The notes: generated by a model from the letters alone, not told the origin. A stretch of DNA of 64,000 nt from Breoghania sp. L-A4 (GCF_003432385.1 NZ_CP031841.1:62001-126000); one strand, 5' to 3'. Numbered from the stretch's first letter, positions 1 to 8,784 are shown. Numbers and translations: made by a program.

Positions 1-1
1 G

Positions 2-1660
2 ACCTTGCACGTGGCGCCGGCAACGCCGCACGCCGTGCGCGGGGACAGTCGGCAGATTCAGGAAATTCTCACCAACCTCGGCTCCAACGCGGTGAAGTTC
101 ACCGACACCGGATCCGTGACCATCTCCGTCGCGGCACTGACAACGACGGCGGACACCACCCGGCTTCGCTTCGAGGTGTCCGACACGGGCATCGGCGTGG
201 CGCCGGAAGCGCGCTTGCGCATCTTCGACCGGTTCACCCAAGCAGATGACAGCATCATTGACCGCTTTGGCGGCACCGGGCTGGGCCTGGCGATCGTCAA
301 GCAGCTTGTCGAGCTGATGGGCGGCGAGATCGGCATCGACAGCACGCTGGGCGACGGCAGCACCTTCTGGTTCGAACTCGATCTCGATCATTCGACGGCG
401 GATGAAGTGCGGCCGCCCAAGATCGTCAACCAGCAGCTTCATCTGGTCTCCGATGACGCGTCGCTGTGCGCCGACGCCAGGCGCGCGTTCGCCACCCTTG
501 GTCTGGAACCCGCGATCCACAGCGACATGGATGCGGCGGTCGCGGCGCTGAAGGCGTCCGCCGGCTTGGGCGTGCGCAAGGCGGTACTCTACGTGGACAC
601 CATGACGCCGGACACCGGCGCGGAGTCTGTGTCGGCGAGCGTGCAGGACCAGTGTCCGGGCATGAGCGTCGCCATCGTGCGCATCGATGACGACACCGGG
701 CTGCCGGACCCGGCGGTCCGTCCCTTCTTCGTCACCACGCTCGGATGGATGATTGAGGACAACGCCGTCGAGTTGTCCCTGCGTGCGGCGCTTGCCAGCT
801 GCGGTATTCGCAGTGACGACTCGATCGAGCCGAGCCAGGAAAGCTGGGCGGGCGGACATTGCAACGTGCTCGTCGCCGACGACAATCAGACCAACCGCAA
901 GGTGCTGCAAAAGATCCTCGAGCGCGCCGGACATCGCGCCGTCACGGTGGAAAACGGCGAACAGGCGCTCGACGCGCTCAACGCCGAGGCCTTCGACATC
1001 GTGCTGATGGACCTGAACATGCCGGTGATGAACGGCATCGAGGCGACCAAACTCTATCGCTTCGCGTCACTGGGACAAAAGCGCATCCCGATCGTCGGCG
1101 TGACCGCCGACGCGACGCCCCAGGCCAACGACCGCTGCATCGAGGCGGGCATGGACGCGACCGTAACCAAGCCGATCGATCCAACGCACCTGTTGCAGGT
1201 GATCGCCGATCACGTCGGCAAGAGCGAACCCGCCAAGCCGGACGTGGAGCAGACCGACGACCGGGTGACGCCCATCTCGGCGCACCCGCGCTTCCGCTCG
1301 GGCCAGCAGCAGGCCATAGACGTCACCGCGCTGAACATGCTGCGTGAGCTCGGCGGCGACGATTTCCTCGCCGACGTCATCGCCGGCTTCATTCTGGACA
1401 CGGAAAAATTGATTTTGAACATGCGCCAATCCGCCGGCGAAATGGACCTTAGCGCCTTCACCCGCCAGGCGCATGCGCTGCGCAGCGGGGCGGCCAACGT
1501 GGGCGCCCAGGGCATCTTCCAGCTGTGCTCGGACCTTGAACACATGGAACTCGACGAGCTGCCGACCCGCGGCAAGAGACAACTCGACGAATTGCGGCTG
1601 GAATTCACGGACCTGCGCAACGTGCTCGCGGGATACCTGCCCGAGCGAAAAAGCCTTTGA
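2..1660 (+). CDS. Hybrid sensor histidine kinase, RpfC-like (5' end outside window)
   Basis: This is the C-terminal 552 residues of a membrane-type hybrid kinase; the sensor and dimerisation regions lie upstream of the window. In order I see an HATPase domain (about residues 1-130; N box with NLGSNAVKFT, G1 DTGIGV, G2 GGTGLGLAIV), a receiver-like segment without a clear acidic pocket (about 145-250), a true receiver (about 285-405; VADDN, phospho-acceptor Asp in LMDLNMP, TKP lysine) and an HPt domain (about 440-545; phospho-acceptor His in QAHALRSGAANVGA). The receiver-linker-HPt part, including the ISAHPRF linker, resembles RpfC, the DSF sensor. The gene is convergent with an rpfF-like gene 24 bp away, which supports a role in DSF sensing. 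A phosphorelay to an RpfG-type partner is inferred; no rpfG is visible. Confidence 0.85.
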   Translation, partial: TLHVAPATPHAVRGDSRQIQEILTNLGSNAVKFTDTGSVTISVAALTTTADTTRLRFEVSDTGIGVAPEARLRIFDRFTQADDSIIDRFGGTGLGLAIVKQLVELMGGEIGIDSTLGDGSTFWFELDLDHSTADEVRPPKIVNQQLHLVSDDASLCADARRAFATLGLEPAIHSDMDAAVAALKASAGLGVRKAVLYVDTMTPDTGAESVSASVQDQCPGMSVAIVRIDDDTGLPDPAVRPFFVTTLGWMIEDNAVELSLRAALASCGIRSDDSIEPSQESWAGGHCNVLVADDNQTNRKVLQKILERAGHRAVTVENGEQALDALNAEAFDIVLMDLNMPVMNGIEATKLYRFASLGQKRIPIVGVTADATPQANDRCIEAGMDATVTKPIDPTHLLQVIADHVGKSEPAKPDVEQTDDRVTPISAHPRFRSGQQQAIDVTALNMLRELGGDDFLADVIAGFILDTEKLILNMRQSAGEMDLSAFTRQAHALRSGAANVGAQGIFQLCSDLEHMELDELPTRGKRQLDELRLEFTDLRNVLAGYLPERKSL

Positions 1661-1684
1661 AGACAGTCCGCATTCGGCCAGCGG

Positions 1685-2710
1685 TCAGGCGCGATGGCTC
1701 GTGTCGGTCACAGACGGCTGGCCGTTGCGCCGGTCCTGGGCGCTCATCAGGCGCTCCATCTTGCGCAGATCCTGCTTGCCCAGATTGAGCGCCGCATCCA
1801 CCCAGACGCCAACCACATCGTGCAGCTCGCGATAAGTGATCGGCTGCACCGTGCGCCGGGCGCGATAGATGGCGCTGTGCGAATTGTGCCGGCGGACGTT
1901 GCGGCGGATATAGTCGTTCACCGCCTGCCTGCCCTTGCCGTCTTCCGCGAGCACCTGGACGAGTCCCATCTCATAAAGCTCTTCGGCGGTGTAGATCCGC
2001 CCGCTCATGATCAGCTTCTCGGCGCGCGCCGCGTCCAGCCGCCGCGACAGGAAGCTGTAGGCGCCCATGCCAGGAAACAGGTTGAACAGCACTTCCGGCA
2101 GGCCGAACTTCGCGGAGCGCTCGGCGATGATCACATCGCAGGCCAGCGCAGCCTCGAACCCGCCGCCCAGCGCATCGCCCTGAACCATGGCGATGGTGAT
2201 CACCGGCAGGTCGAAGCTGACCGAATTATAGTAGAGAACGTCGATGCAGGCCTTGGCGTAGACTTCCAGGCTCTTGCGGTCCCCGGTGCGGATGCGTTCG
2301 GCAAAATGCCCCAGGTCTCCGCCGAGATTGAAGATATCGGGCATGCGCGACCCAAGCACATAGTAGTCCATCGGCGCCTCGCCGCGGCGAACCGAGCTCA
2401 CATACATCCGGTGCAGCGAGCGCTGCATGACATTGAGGTCCTTCAGCAGGCCGAGCGTGAAGCTGGGCCGGCCCTGCGGCTTCATGTGGCACCAGTAGGT
2501 GCGCGCCTTGGGGTCCAGGGACACGTCGAGTTCGCGGTAGAATTCCCGCGCCACTTCTTCGTGCATCGGCATCTTGGGAAGGGTCGTGATGTCGGAGGAA
2601 GACGCCCCGGGTACCTGTTGATCCATCGAGGCCTCCACGATGGGCAATCCGCCAAGACCGTTGAAAGCCCGGCATCCAAGTTCACTGTCCGTTGAGTGCC
2701 GAATAGTCAT
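1685..2710 (-). CDS. rpfF: RpfF-like crotonase, putative DSF (cis-2-enoic acid) synthase
   Basis: This is a 341-residue crotonase-fold protein of the RpfF type. RpfF enzymes act as acyl-ACP thioesterase and dehydratase to make cis-2-unsaturated fatty-acid signals. The sequence shows the FNLGGDLGHF oxyanion segment (about 127-136), GDALGGGFEAA with Glu186 and LPEVLFNLFPGMGAYSF with Glu206. The two glutamates are 20 residues apart, the same spacing as the catalytic Glu141/Glu161 of Xanthomonas RpfF. The start at 2710 follows a GAGG-type ribosome-binding site. About 45 N-terminal residues precede the conserved fold. The gene converges on the RpfC-like kinase, as rpfF and rpfC do in Xanthomonas. 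Family membership is clear; the exact signal cannot be told from sequence. Confidence 0.88.
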   Translation of the reverse strand: MTIRHSTDSELGCRAFNGLGGLPIVEASMDQQVPGASSSDITTLPKMPMHEEVAREFYRELDVSLDPKARTYWCHMKPQGRPSFTLGLLKDLNVMQRSLHRMYVSSVRRGEAPMDYYVLGSRMPDIFNLGGDLGHFAERIRTGDRKSLEVYAKACIDVLYYNSVSFDLPVITIAMVQGDALGGGFEAALACDVIIAERSAKFGLPEVLFNLFPGMGAYSFLSRRLDAARAEKLIMSGRIYTAEELYEMGLVQVLAEDGKGRQAVNDYIRRNVRRHNSHSAIYRARRTVQPITYRELHDVVGVWVDAALNLGKQDLRKMERLMSAQDRRNGQPSVTDTSHRA

Positions 2711-3362
2711 TCTGCCCTCGCCTTTTTACTCAAGCAACACACCGGCCGCCACCGGCAAACGCGACGGTTCCACCCTCACGACAGCGATAGGAGCACGACT
2801 ATCGACTCAATTCAATAGACGTTAGGAAATTGTTTACAATACGGCCACGTAAAAACACCAAATAACTGCGGTTTTCGCGCTGCCCATCTGTAGATTTGCG
2901 GAATTTTCCATTTATGGTTAACGTTGCATTGATACAATATACACTTGGTGAGAACACGTTATTGTAAAGTTCAATGCGACATGATCAACCGCGCGCCAAG
3001 CTCTTATGCCCAAAACCTGAGTTTCAGGTGAAAGGAATTGGGTGAAGCGGCAAGTCAAGTCCAAGACGGCTCGCATGGCGAATTATATCGATATGAAATC
3101 GCGGCGAAAATTGATGAAACGAATATTTGAAGCAGGCCATTTCGCAGGTGCGAAATCAAAGAATACGCGCTAAGCGACAGGCGCACGGCCGCCCGGGCTC
3201 ACCAGCACGCCCGATTGCGGGCACTCGCGCGCCACCGCGGCTCCTGAGACACAACGGCATGACGGCGAAACCAGTCCCGTGAACCCTGCTCGGATGCGCG
3301 ATTGTATTGTAAAAATAATTTTACAAATGCGTCATGCGCGATCCCGAACTCTGGAGACATGC
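2711..3362. other. Intergenic region between rpfF-like and RidA-like genes
   Basis: This 650-bp stretch separates divergent genes and is more AT-rich than its surroundings, mainly from 2820 to 2975. I see no convincing gene. It carries several TTGTAAA-like motifs: ATTGTTTACAAT at 2829-2840 (5-bp inverted arms), TTGTAAA at 2962-2968, and the long palindrome at 3307-3326 listed separately. The region probably holds the promoters of both flanking genes. Confidence 0.5.
3307..3326. promoter_or_regulatory. Palindromic operator-like site TTGTAAAA-ATAA-TTTTACAA
   Basis: This is a perfect inverted repeat with 8-bp arms and a 4-bp spacer. It lies 36 bp upstream of the RidA-family start codon, a usual place for a repressor operator. 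The TTGTAAA half-site recurs in weaker form upstream of the rpfF-like gene. The cognate regulator is not evident; the nearby shortened TetR is one candidate. Confidence 0.5.
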
Positions 3363-3830
3363 ATGCCGACCATGGAAGAGAAACTCGACGCGCTTGGACT
3401 GGCTCTGCCGCCCCCATGCCCCCGGGGGCGCTTCGCACCCTTCCGCAGATCGGGAGATCTGGTGTTTCTGTCGGGTCAGATCTACGAATGGAACGGCCGC
3501 GTGACCCTGGAGGGTCCGGTGGACGGGGCGGTCACCGCGAACGCGGCGCGCGAGGCTGCGAAGACCTTCGCGCTCAACCTGCTCTATTGCCTGAGGCTGG
3601 CCTGCGAGGGCGAGCTTGATCGCGTATCGGCGGTTTTGCGGCTGGGCGGATTCGTCAAATGCGCGCCAGGCTTCGACAAGACGCCGTTCGTCATTGATGG
3701 CGCAACCGATGTGTTCATCGATCTGTTCGGGGATGCCGGCATCCACGCCCGCACCGCTGTCGGCGCGTGCGAACTTCCCGGCAACGCCGCGGTCGAGGCG
3801 GACGCGATCGTCGAGCTCATGCCGGCGTGA
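3363..3830 (+). CDS. RidA/YjgF family protein
   Basis: This 155-residue protein has the RidA (YjgF/UK114) fold signature: GDLVFLSGQIYEWNG near residue 31, NLLYCLRLACEGELDRVSAVLRLGGFV in the middle, and RTAVGACELPGNAAVEADAIVEL at the end. RidA-type proteins hydrolyse reactive enamines/imines; many paralogues of this 150-residue subgroup (YjgH/TdcF-like) sit in catabolic loci for amides, ureides or amino compounds. The start ATG at 3363 has a GGAG site six bases upstream. The gene faces the amidase remnant and probably belonged to the same decayed pathway. Confidence 0.85.
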   Translation: MPTMEEKLDALGLALPPPCPRGRFAPFRRSGDLVFLSGQIYEWNGRVTLEGPVDGAVTANAAREAAKTFALNLLYCLRLACEGELDRVSAVLRLGGFVKCAPGFDKTPFVIDGATDVFIDLFGDAGIHARTAVGACELPGNAAVEADAIVELMPA

Positions 3831-3843
3831 GGCGCTCAACCGC

Positions 3844-4640
3844 TCACGGGCCAAGGCGGGGAAGAGGCGGCGCCAGACGCGCCAGTTCCAGGCCGGCGCC
3901 GAGCACCAAGGCGTCGCGTCCCGTAGCGGCGGCCAGCATCACAGACAGCGGCAGGCTGTCGCCGTCGACGCCCCAGGGCAGGCACAGCAACGGGCCGCCG
4001 AACACAGTCCAGGGCGTCAGCATGTTCTGATAGCCGGTGCCCCCTTCGCGCAGGGGCGCCGAACTCGGGACCGGAGCGCCAAGCAGCAGATCGCAGCCTT
4101 CCGCGGCGCACCAGAACCGCTGCCTATGGCCGTACAGCCGGAACAGCGCGCCCTCGCCTCTGCTGTCGAAAAAGTGAGCCCCTCGCGCAGCCCCGCCTCG
4201 AACAGCGGGCGCAGCAGTCCCCCTGAAAGACATGCATGGTGCGTCCTGGCCGCCTCATACAACATGACGATGCGGTGATCGGCGACGACTGCTGCGAGGT
4301 TCACGCTGACCGGCGCCGGTTGGACCGCGCCCGCCCGCCGCCGAAGCGCGTCAGTGGCGTTGCGAAGAGCCTGAATCGCCGTCGCCGCCATCGGGCCTCG
4401 GGATCGACCGGCGCAAGACCCATCCGCAACCCGCCAAGACCAGTTTCAAGCGGCTGCGGCCCGCCGCAGGCGGCGAACGCCCTGCCCGCCAGCGCCACGG
4501 TGCGCGCGATGAACCCGATGCTGTCGAAGGAGGGCGAGAGCGGCGTCATGCCCCGGGTGGACAGCGCGCCGAAGTTTGGCTTGAAGCCGACCGCGCCGCA
4601 ATAGGCCGCCCGCCGGCACGTCGATCCCGCCGCCTGGCCG
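3844..4640 (-). pseudogene. Amidase (amidase signature family), 5'-truncated remnant
   Basis: Three consecutive minus-strand frames together give an amidase C-terminal half. The first frame has GSTCRRAAYCGAVGFKP and TRGMTPLSPSFDSIGF (about 4640-4395), the core signature with the likely nucleophile serine. The second has the helical middle with ADHRIVMLYEAARTHH (about 4391-4190). The third has AAEGCDLLLGAP, LPWGVDGDSLPLSVML and the C-terminus (about 4180-3844). Both frame changes lie at short G/C runs (near 4395 and 4185) and one added base repairs each, so they may be sequencing errors. The N-terminal half with the catalytic lysine and cis-serine is missing, and sequence from another gene begins near 4640, so the truncation looks real. 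Some function in amide or carbamoyl catabolism is inferred from neighbours. Confidence 0.75.
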
Positions 4641-4725
4641 TTGGTCGGATTGTTTCTGCTTGGGATGCTCATCGTCGCCCTGATCCCGGGCCTGGCGACC
4701 TGGCTGCCGTCACCGCTTCAGCGGA
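4632..4725 (+). pseudogene. Possible 3' remnant of TRAP transporter large permease (DctM-like)
   Basis: The plus strand encodes WPLVGLFLLGMLIVALIP followed by GLATWLPSPL, a hydrophobic segment with the terminal motif typical of the last helix of DctM subunits. It directly abuts the truncated amidase, which runs the other way. The simplest reading is a deletion that removed the 5' ends of two divergent genes. The frame runs on without a stop into the antisense of the next gene. The call rests on about 30 residues only. Confidence 0.4.
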
Positions 4726-5189
4726 TCGGATGGCTCTGCGCCCACATAGCGCAACACCATCGCCACCGTATGCGCGCGCCGCGCCTCGATCCACTCCGCC
4801 GCGGCGAGGTCCGCGCCAAAGACGGCGGACAGCGTGTGCAGATTGTTGATGTGATGGGCGCTCATCGCCACGATCGAGACATAGAGCTGCAGCGGATCGA
4901 CATGCTCGCGGAGGAATGCGCCCTCGGCGACACCGCGGGCGATCAGCGCGTCCAGCGCCTCAATCAGCGGCCGCGACATGTCGCGGATCTGCGCGTAGAC
5001 GCTGTCGAGGACCGCCACATAGAGGCCCTCCTTGTCGCCGAAGTAGTGATAGAGCATGCGGGCGGTGACGTTGGCGGCGCGCACCACCCGCGTCACCCGC
5101 GCTCCGTCATAACCGTGCTGCGCGAATTCGCTGATGGCGACGTCGAGCAGGCGGGCCCGGGTTCGTTCCGCATCACGCTTTTCCGCCAT
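4710..5189 (-). CDS. TetR-family regulator with probable internal deletion
   Basis: From the preferred start (MAEKRDAERTRARLL) the protein has 159 residues; an upstream ATG at 5246 would add 19. The N-terminal helix-turn-helix is complete (about 15-60, with ARMLYHYFGDKEGLYVAVL). The C-terminal domain has DALIARGVAEGAFLREHVDP and the end of a TetR ligand domain. Relatives are about 210 residues long and carry some 45-50 residues between the VYAxIR helix and the SRPLIEALDALI helix; here these are joined directly at VYAQIRDMSRPL. This suggests an in-frame deletion. With the broken amidase and transporter alongside, the regulator is probably a relic. Confidence 0.7.
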   Translation of the reverse strand: MAEKRDAERTRARLLDVAISEFAQHGYDGARVTRVVRAANVTARMLYHYFGDKEGLYVAVLDSVYAQIRDMSRPLIEALDALIARGVAEGAFLREHVDPLQLYVSIVAMSAHHINNLHTLSAVFGADLAAAEWIEARRAHTVAMVLRYVGAEPSDPLKR

Positions 5190-5514
5190 AGATCCATCCA
5201 CAAAATCACTTGGCAACGCGCCATACGCCACGGACCGCGGCGTCACGCCGTGGACCCGGACCGCTTTCGGTCCACCCCGCGCGTGGAGCGGCAGACCTGC
5301 ATACTATTCGGGATGCGGTTTTGAAAGACGGCACGTTCAACGTGACCGCCGCGCGGGCCGATGCCGTCATCCGGAAATGCTTCGATTTCGTGACGATCGA
5401 AGGGACGAAGACAGGATTGTCGGCCCACGCACCGGCAGAATCTGCGAACAAAGGAATTGTCATCCCTAGGGGGAAACTAGTATCGTTGAATTTTACTTTG
5501 GGGGAGATTTTTCA
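5190..5514. other. Intergenic region upstream of DUF3604 gene
   Basis: This 325-bp stretch lies between the shortened tetR and the DUF3604 gene, which are divergent. No gene is supported. The last 60 bases are AT-richer and end with a GGGGGAG ribosome-binding site before the DUF3604 start, so the promoter of that operon probably lies here. Confidence 0.4.
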
Positions 5515-7803
5515 ATGAACCCGATTAAAATTTTGAATGTCCTGGCTTTTTCCTCGATCGCTCTAGCCTCTGCCCCTGCAGGCGCGCAGGATCTACCATT
5601 TGAGCTCACGGAAAACCCGGCGGACCGGGCACGCTGCGATCACTACGACGCGCAGCGGCAAGCCTTCTTCGGCGTCACCCACCTGCACACCGGCCTGTCA
5701 TTTGACGCCAGTTTCCGCTTCGTGGACTACATGAGCGGCAACAGCCCGCTCGGCGCCTACCGGTTCGCGCAAGGCAAGGATCCGATCACCCTGCCCGACC
5801 GCATCGGCATCCAGGGCATCCCGGCCTCGATGCGCAGGCCGGTGATCGACAAGCCGATCGACTGGGGCGGCGTGACGGATCATTCCGAGCATTTCGGCGA
5901 AATGGGCATCTGCAAGGATTTCCTCGCCAACGGAGGCGCCGCGCAGGACGTGCCCGGCCGCCTGTCGATGGATTGCCGGATGCTCAACGGATTCTACTGG
6001 CAACCCGAGGTCCTGCCGATAAACGGCTTCCAGCGCAATCTGGCGTCCAACGCCTTCACACAGGTCACCGTGATGGGGCTGGGACCCTCGAGCGAGATGA
6101 CCCAGATGCCGGTGTGCATCAACAACTCCGACGAGTGCAGCAAGGCGGAACTCAAGGTCTGGGAAGAGCACCAGGCCGCGGCCGAGGCCGAGTACGACCG
6201 CAGCAAGGATTGTTCGTTCACCACCTTCAACGCCTACGAGGTGACCTCCACGCCGTCCGGCACCAACTGGCACCGCAACGTCTTTTTCCGCAATGACCGC
6301 GTCGTCAAAACGCCCGTCACCGCCATCCACATGGCGGTGCGGGAAAACCTGACCCCCACGACCGGCGGGCCGAAGGGCGTCGGCGTCCCGCCCAACTATC
6401 TCGGCGGCGAGGTGCCGGTGACACCGGACACGCAGCCGATCACGCCAGGCACCGTGTCGAGTCACCCGCTGCCGGAGCGGCTTTGGGACAAGCTTCAGAA
6501 GGACTGCATCGACGGCGGCAACGTCACCGACGGCCTGGCGACGCGCTGCGATGTGCTGACGATACCGCACAATTCCAATCTCGGCGGCGGCGCCGGCCTG
6601 ATCCCGCCGATGTTCTACGATCCCGACAACAAGGACGACGCCGCGCTGCGCGCCAAATGGGAGCCGCTGGTCGAGATCTACCAGAACAAGGGCAGCAGCG
6701 AGTGCCGCTGGGACCCGCGCTACGGCGCTGGCGTCGAAACCTCCGATGAGTTCTGCAACTTCGAGATCCTCGACACGCTGAGCCTGTCCGCGGCCTCCGG
6801 CGTCGGCACGACCGGCACCTCGACCGCGCTGCCCCCCACCGCCTTCAACGACCGGGCGTTTGTGCGCAACATCTGGAAGGACGGTCTGGCGCTGTCGAAC
6901 CAGTTCGACGGCGTGAACCCCTTCAAGATGGGGGTCGTTGCGTCGTCGGATTCCCACAACGGCACCATGGGCTGGCACCCCGAGAACGAGAAATTTCCCG
7001 GCCATCTGGGCATCGATGACGCCAGCCCGGTGGAGCATGCGTCGTCGATCCAGAACAGCACCGGCGGGCATTCCGTGGTCTGGGCCGAGGAAAACTCGCG
7101 CGATTCGATCTTCGAGGCACTGCGCCGCAAGGAGACCTATGGCACCTCCGGAACCCGCATCAAGGCGCGGTTTTTCGGCGGCTGGGATTTCGATCCGAAT
7201 CTGTGTAGCGGCGACCTGGTCACGGAAGGCTATTCCCGCGGCGTGCCCATGGGCGGCGATCTGCCCGCCAGGCCTGAAGGCAGCCAGCCGACCTTCATCC
7301 TCGCCGGCTGGCAGGACACCACCCCGCTGGAACAGATCCAGATCATCAAGGGCTGGGTCGACGAGGACGGCGAAACCCACGAGGAGGTCCATCGCGTCGC
7401 CGGCATCGCGGGCGATCCGAACAACCCGCAAAACAGCGTCGATTTGAACACCTGCGAGCCGACGTCGGATGCCGGGTCCGCGCAGCTTTGCGCCGTGTGG
7501 CGGGACACATCCTTCGATCCGGGGGAAAAGGCGTTCTACTACGCCCGCGTGCTCGAGCGCCCGGTCTGCCGTTATTCCACCAAGTGGTGCATGGCGAATA
7601 TCGGCGTCAATCCGCTGGAACCGGAACAGTGCCAGGCCGACCTGCAGAACATGTCGCAATCCACAGATCCCGACGTGAGAGCCAAGGCCTCCTGGGGCGC
7701 GTCATGCTGCATGAACCAGACCACCGCCACCTATGTGCAGCCGGTGATTCAGGAGCGCGCCTGGACGTCGCCGATCTGGTACACGCCCGCGAGTGTGAAC
7801 TAG
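5515..7803 (+). CDS. Exported DUF3604 family protein (PHP-like metal-dependent hydrolase fold)
   Basis: This is a 762-residue protein with a signal peptide (cleavage likely after PAGAQ, residue 25). Metal-ligand-type motifs follow the order of PHP-domain phosphoesterases: FFGVTHLHTG (HLHT at 56-59), GGVTDHSEHFGEMG (121-130), DVLTIPHNSNLGG (about 349) and VVASSDSHNGTMG (about 478). About twenty cysteines, several closely paired (PVCINNSDECS, SWGASCCMN), suggest a disulfide-rich periplasmic or secreted protein. The reaction is unknown; a phosphoester or similar hydrolase is inferred from the fold. A GGGGGAG site precedes the ATG. A parvulin-like gene starts 18 bp downstream and a HupE/UreJ gene overlaps that one, so the three look co-transcribed. 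Confidence 0.85.
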   Translation: MNPIKILNVLAFSSIALASAPAGAQDLPFELTENPADRARCDHYDAQRQAFFGVTHLHTGLSFDASFRFVDYMSGNSPLGAYRFAQGKDPITLPDRIGIQGIPASMRRPVIDKPIDWGGVTDHSEHFGEMGICKDFLANGGAAQDVPGRLSMDCRMLNGFYWQPEVLPINGFQRNLASNAFTQVTVMGLGPSSEMTQMPVCINNSDECSKAELKVWEEHQAAAEAEYDRSKDCSFTTFNAYEVTSTPSGTNWHRNVFFRNDRVVKTPVTAIHMAVRENLTPTTGGPKGVGVPPNYLGGEVPVTPDTQPITPGTVSSHPLPERLWDKLQKDCIDGGNVTDGLATRCDVLTIPHNSNLGGGAGLIPPMFYDPDNKDDAALRAKWEPLVEIYQNKGSSECRWDPRYGAGVETSDEFCNFEILDTLSLSAASGVGTTGTSTALPPTAFNDRAFVRNIWKDGLALSNQFDGVNPFKMGVVASSDSHNGTMGWHPENEKFPGHLGIDDASPVEHASSIQNSTGGHSVVWAEENSRDSIFEALRRKETYGTSGTRIKARFFGGWDFDPNLCSGDLVTEGYSRGVPMGGDLPARPEGSQPTFILAGWQDTTPLEQIQIIKGWVDEDGETHEEVHRVAGIAGDPNNPQNSVDLNTCEPTSDAGSAQLCAVWRDTSFDPGEKAFYYARVLERPVCRYSTKWCMANIGVNPLEPEQCQADLQNMSQSTDPDVRAKASWGASCCMNQTTATYVQPVIQERAWTSPIWYTPASVN

Positions 7804-7821
7804 AAGCGGCCGCGACAGACG

Positions 7822-8784
7822 ATGACCGCGCTCCGGTCCCCATTTCTGCACTTCCTGCTGCTGGGCGGCTTGCTGTTTGCGGCAAAGCTCGCCTGGTGGC
7901 AGCCCGTCCCGGACATGCGGCAGACGCTACGCGTACCCGCCTATGAGCTGCAGCTGGCGCTCAAGGACTTCTTCGCGCAAAAGGGACGCCCCGCATCACC
8001 CTCGGAGCGGCGGGCCATCTTCGAAACGCTCATCGATCAACGCATCCTGCTGGACTACGCGGTCGGCCTCGGCCTGCACCGCCAGCCCATCACGCTGGAA
8101 CGCCTCGCCAAGGTTGTCGGTTTCATCAAACCCGAGGGCGGCCGCGACAGCGTCACCCAGGACGATCTGGAAGAGGCCATCCGGCTCGGCCTGCACCGCA
8201 GCGATCTCGTGATGCGGCGCATGCTGATCGACGGGGCCAAACGGATCATTCGCGCCGTCGTGCTGGTGCGTGAGCCCGAATCGGCGATGCTCGAGGAACA
8301 CCTGCGCGATCATCCCGAGGAATTCCGGCGTCCGCGCCGCACGCGGCTGACCCAGCTTCTCGTCAACGAGCTCAAGCACGGCGCGCGGACCGAGGCGCGG
8401 GCGCGGGCGCTGCTGCAAAAGGTCAGCGCCGTGCCGACCTCGGAAGCCACGACGCTCGGCGACAAGGTCTTCGTCGACACCGAGCTGCCGGCGATGATCG
8501 ACAAGGATCTGGAACGGATGTTCGGCGCCGCTTTCGTGAGCGACCTCGACGCGGCCCCCGTCGGCGAATGGTATGGCCCCATCCGATCCCACTTCGGGCT
8601 GCACATCGTCTTCGTGCACGAGCGGATCCCAGCCCATGTTCCGCCGCTGGCCGAGATCGAGACGCAGGTGCGCGCGCAACTCCTGCAGACACTGGCCGAC
8701 GACTGGCTGCGTCTGCGTCTCGCGCAATTGCGCGAGGCCTATGACATCGTCGACCCGGAGGGCCTGCCGTGTTCCGATTGCTAG
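7822..8784 (+). CDS. Membrane-anchored parvulin-type peptidyl-prolyl isomerase
   Basis: This 320-residue protein has an N-terminal membrane anchor (about 8-25), a helical SurA/PpiD-like region, and a PpiC domain (about 165-275) ending in the family hallmark GPIRSHFGLHIVFVHER. The anchor and topology place the isomerase in the periplasm. It lies 18 bp after the DUF3604 gene and its last 16 bp overlap the HupE/UreJ gene, so it probably serves as a dedicated foldase for the cysteine-rich DUF3604 protein. That pairing is inference. Parvulin catalytic residues are not all recognisable, so the domain could act mainly as a chaperone. Confidence 0.85.
   Translation: MTALRSPFLHFLLLGGLLFAAKLAWWQPVPDMRQTLRVPAYELQLALKDFFAQKGRPASPSERRAIFETLIDQRILLDYAVGLGLHRQPITLERLAKVVGFIKPEGGRDSVTQDDLEEAIRLGLHRSDLVMRRMLIDGAKRIIRAVVLVREPESAMLEEHLRDHPEEFRRPRRTRLTQLLVNELKHGARTEARARALLQKVSAVPTSEATTLGDKVFVDTELPAMIDKDLERMFGAAFVSDLDAAPVGEWYGPIRSHFGLHIVFVHERIPAHVPPLAEIETQVRAQLLQTLADDWLRLRLAQLREAYDIVDPEGLPCSDC

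Noticed and set aside
3307-3326. The palindrome as a photosynthesis PpsR site (TGT-N12-ACA)
   Set aside because: The spacing fits, but no photosynthesis or carotenoid gene is present in the window, and AT-rich palindromes match this loose motif easily.
5210-5518. A 102-codon open frame upstream of the DUF3604 gene
   Set aside because: It overlaps the next start and contains the operon's ribosome-binding site; no family similarity.
5698-7659. A 653-codon open frame antisense to the DUF3604 gene
   Set aside because: No domains and shadow composition; the plus-strand gene has a signal peptide, ribosome-binding site and PHP motifs.
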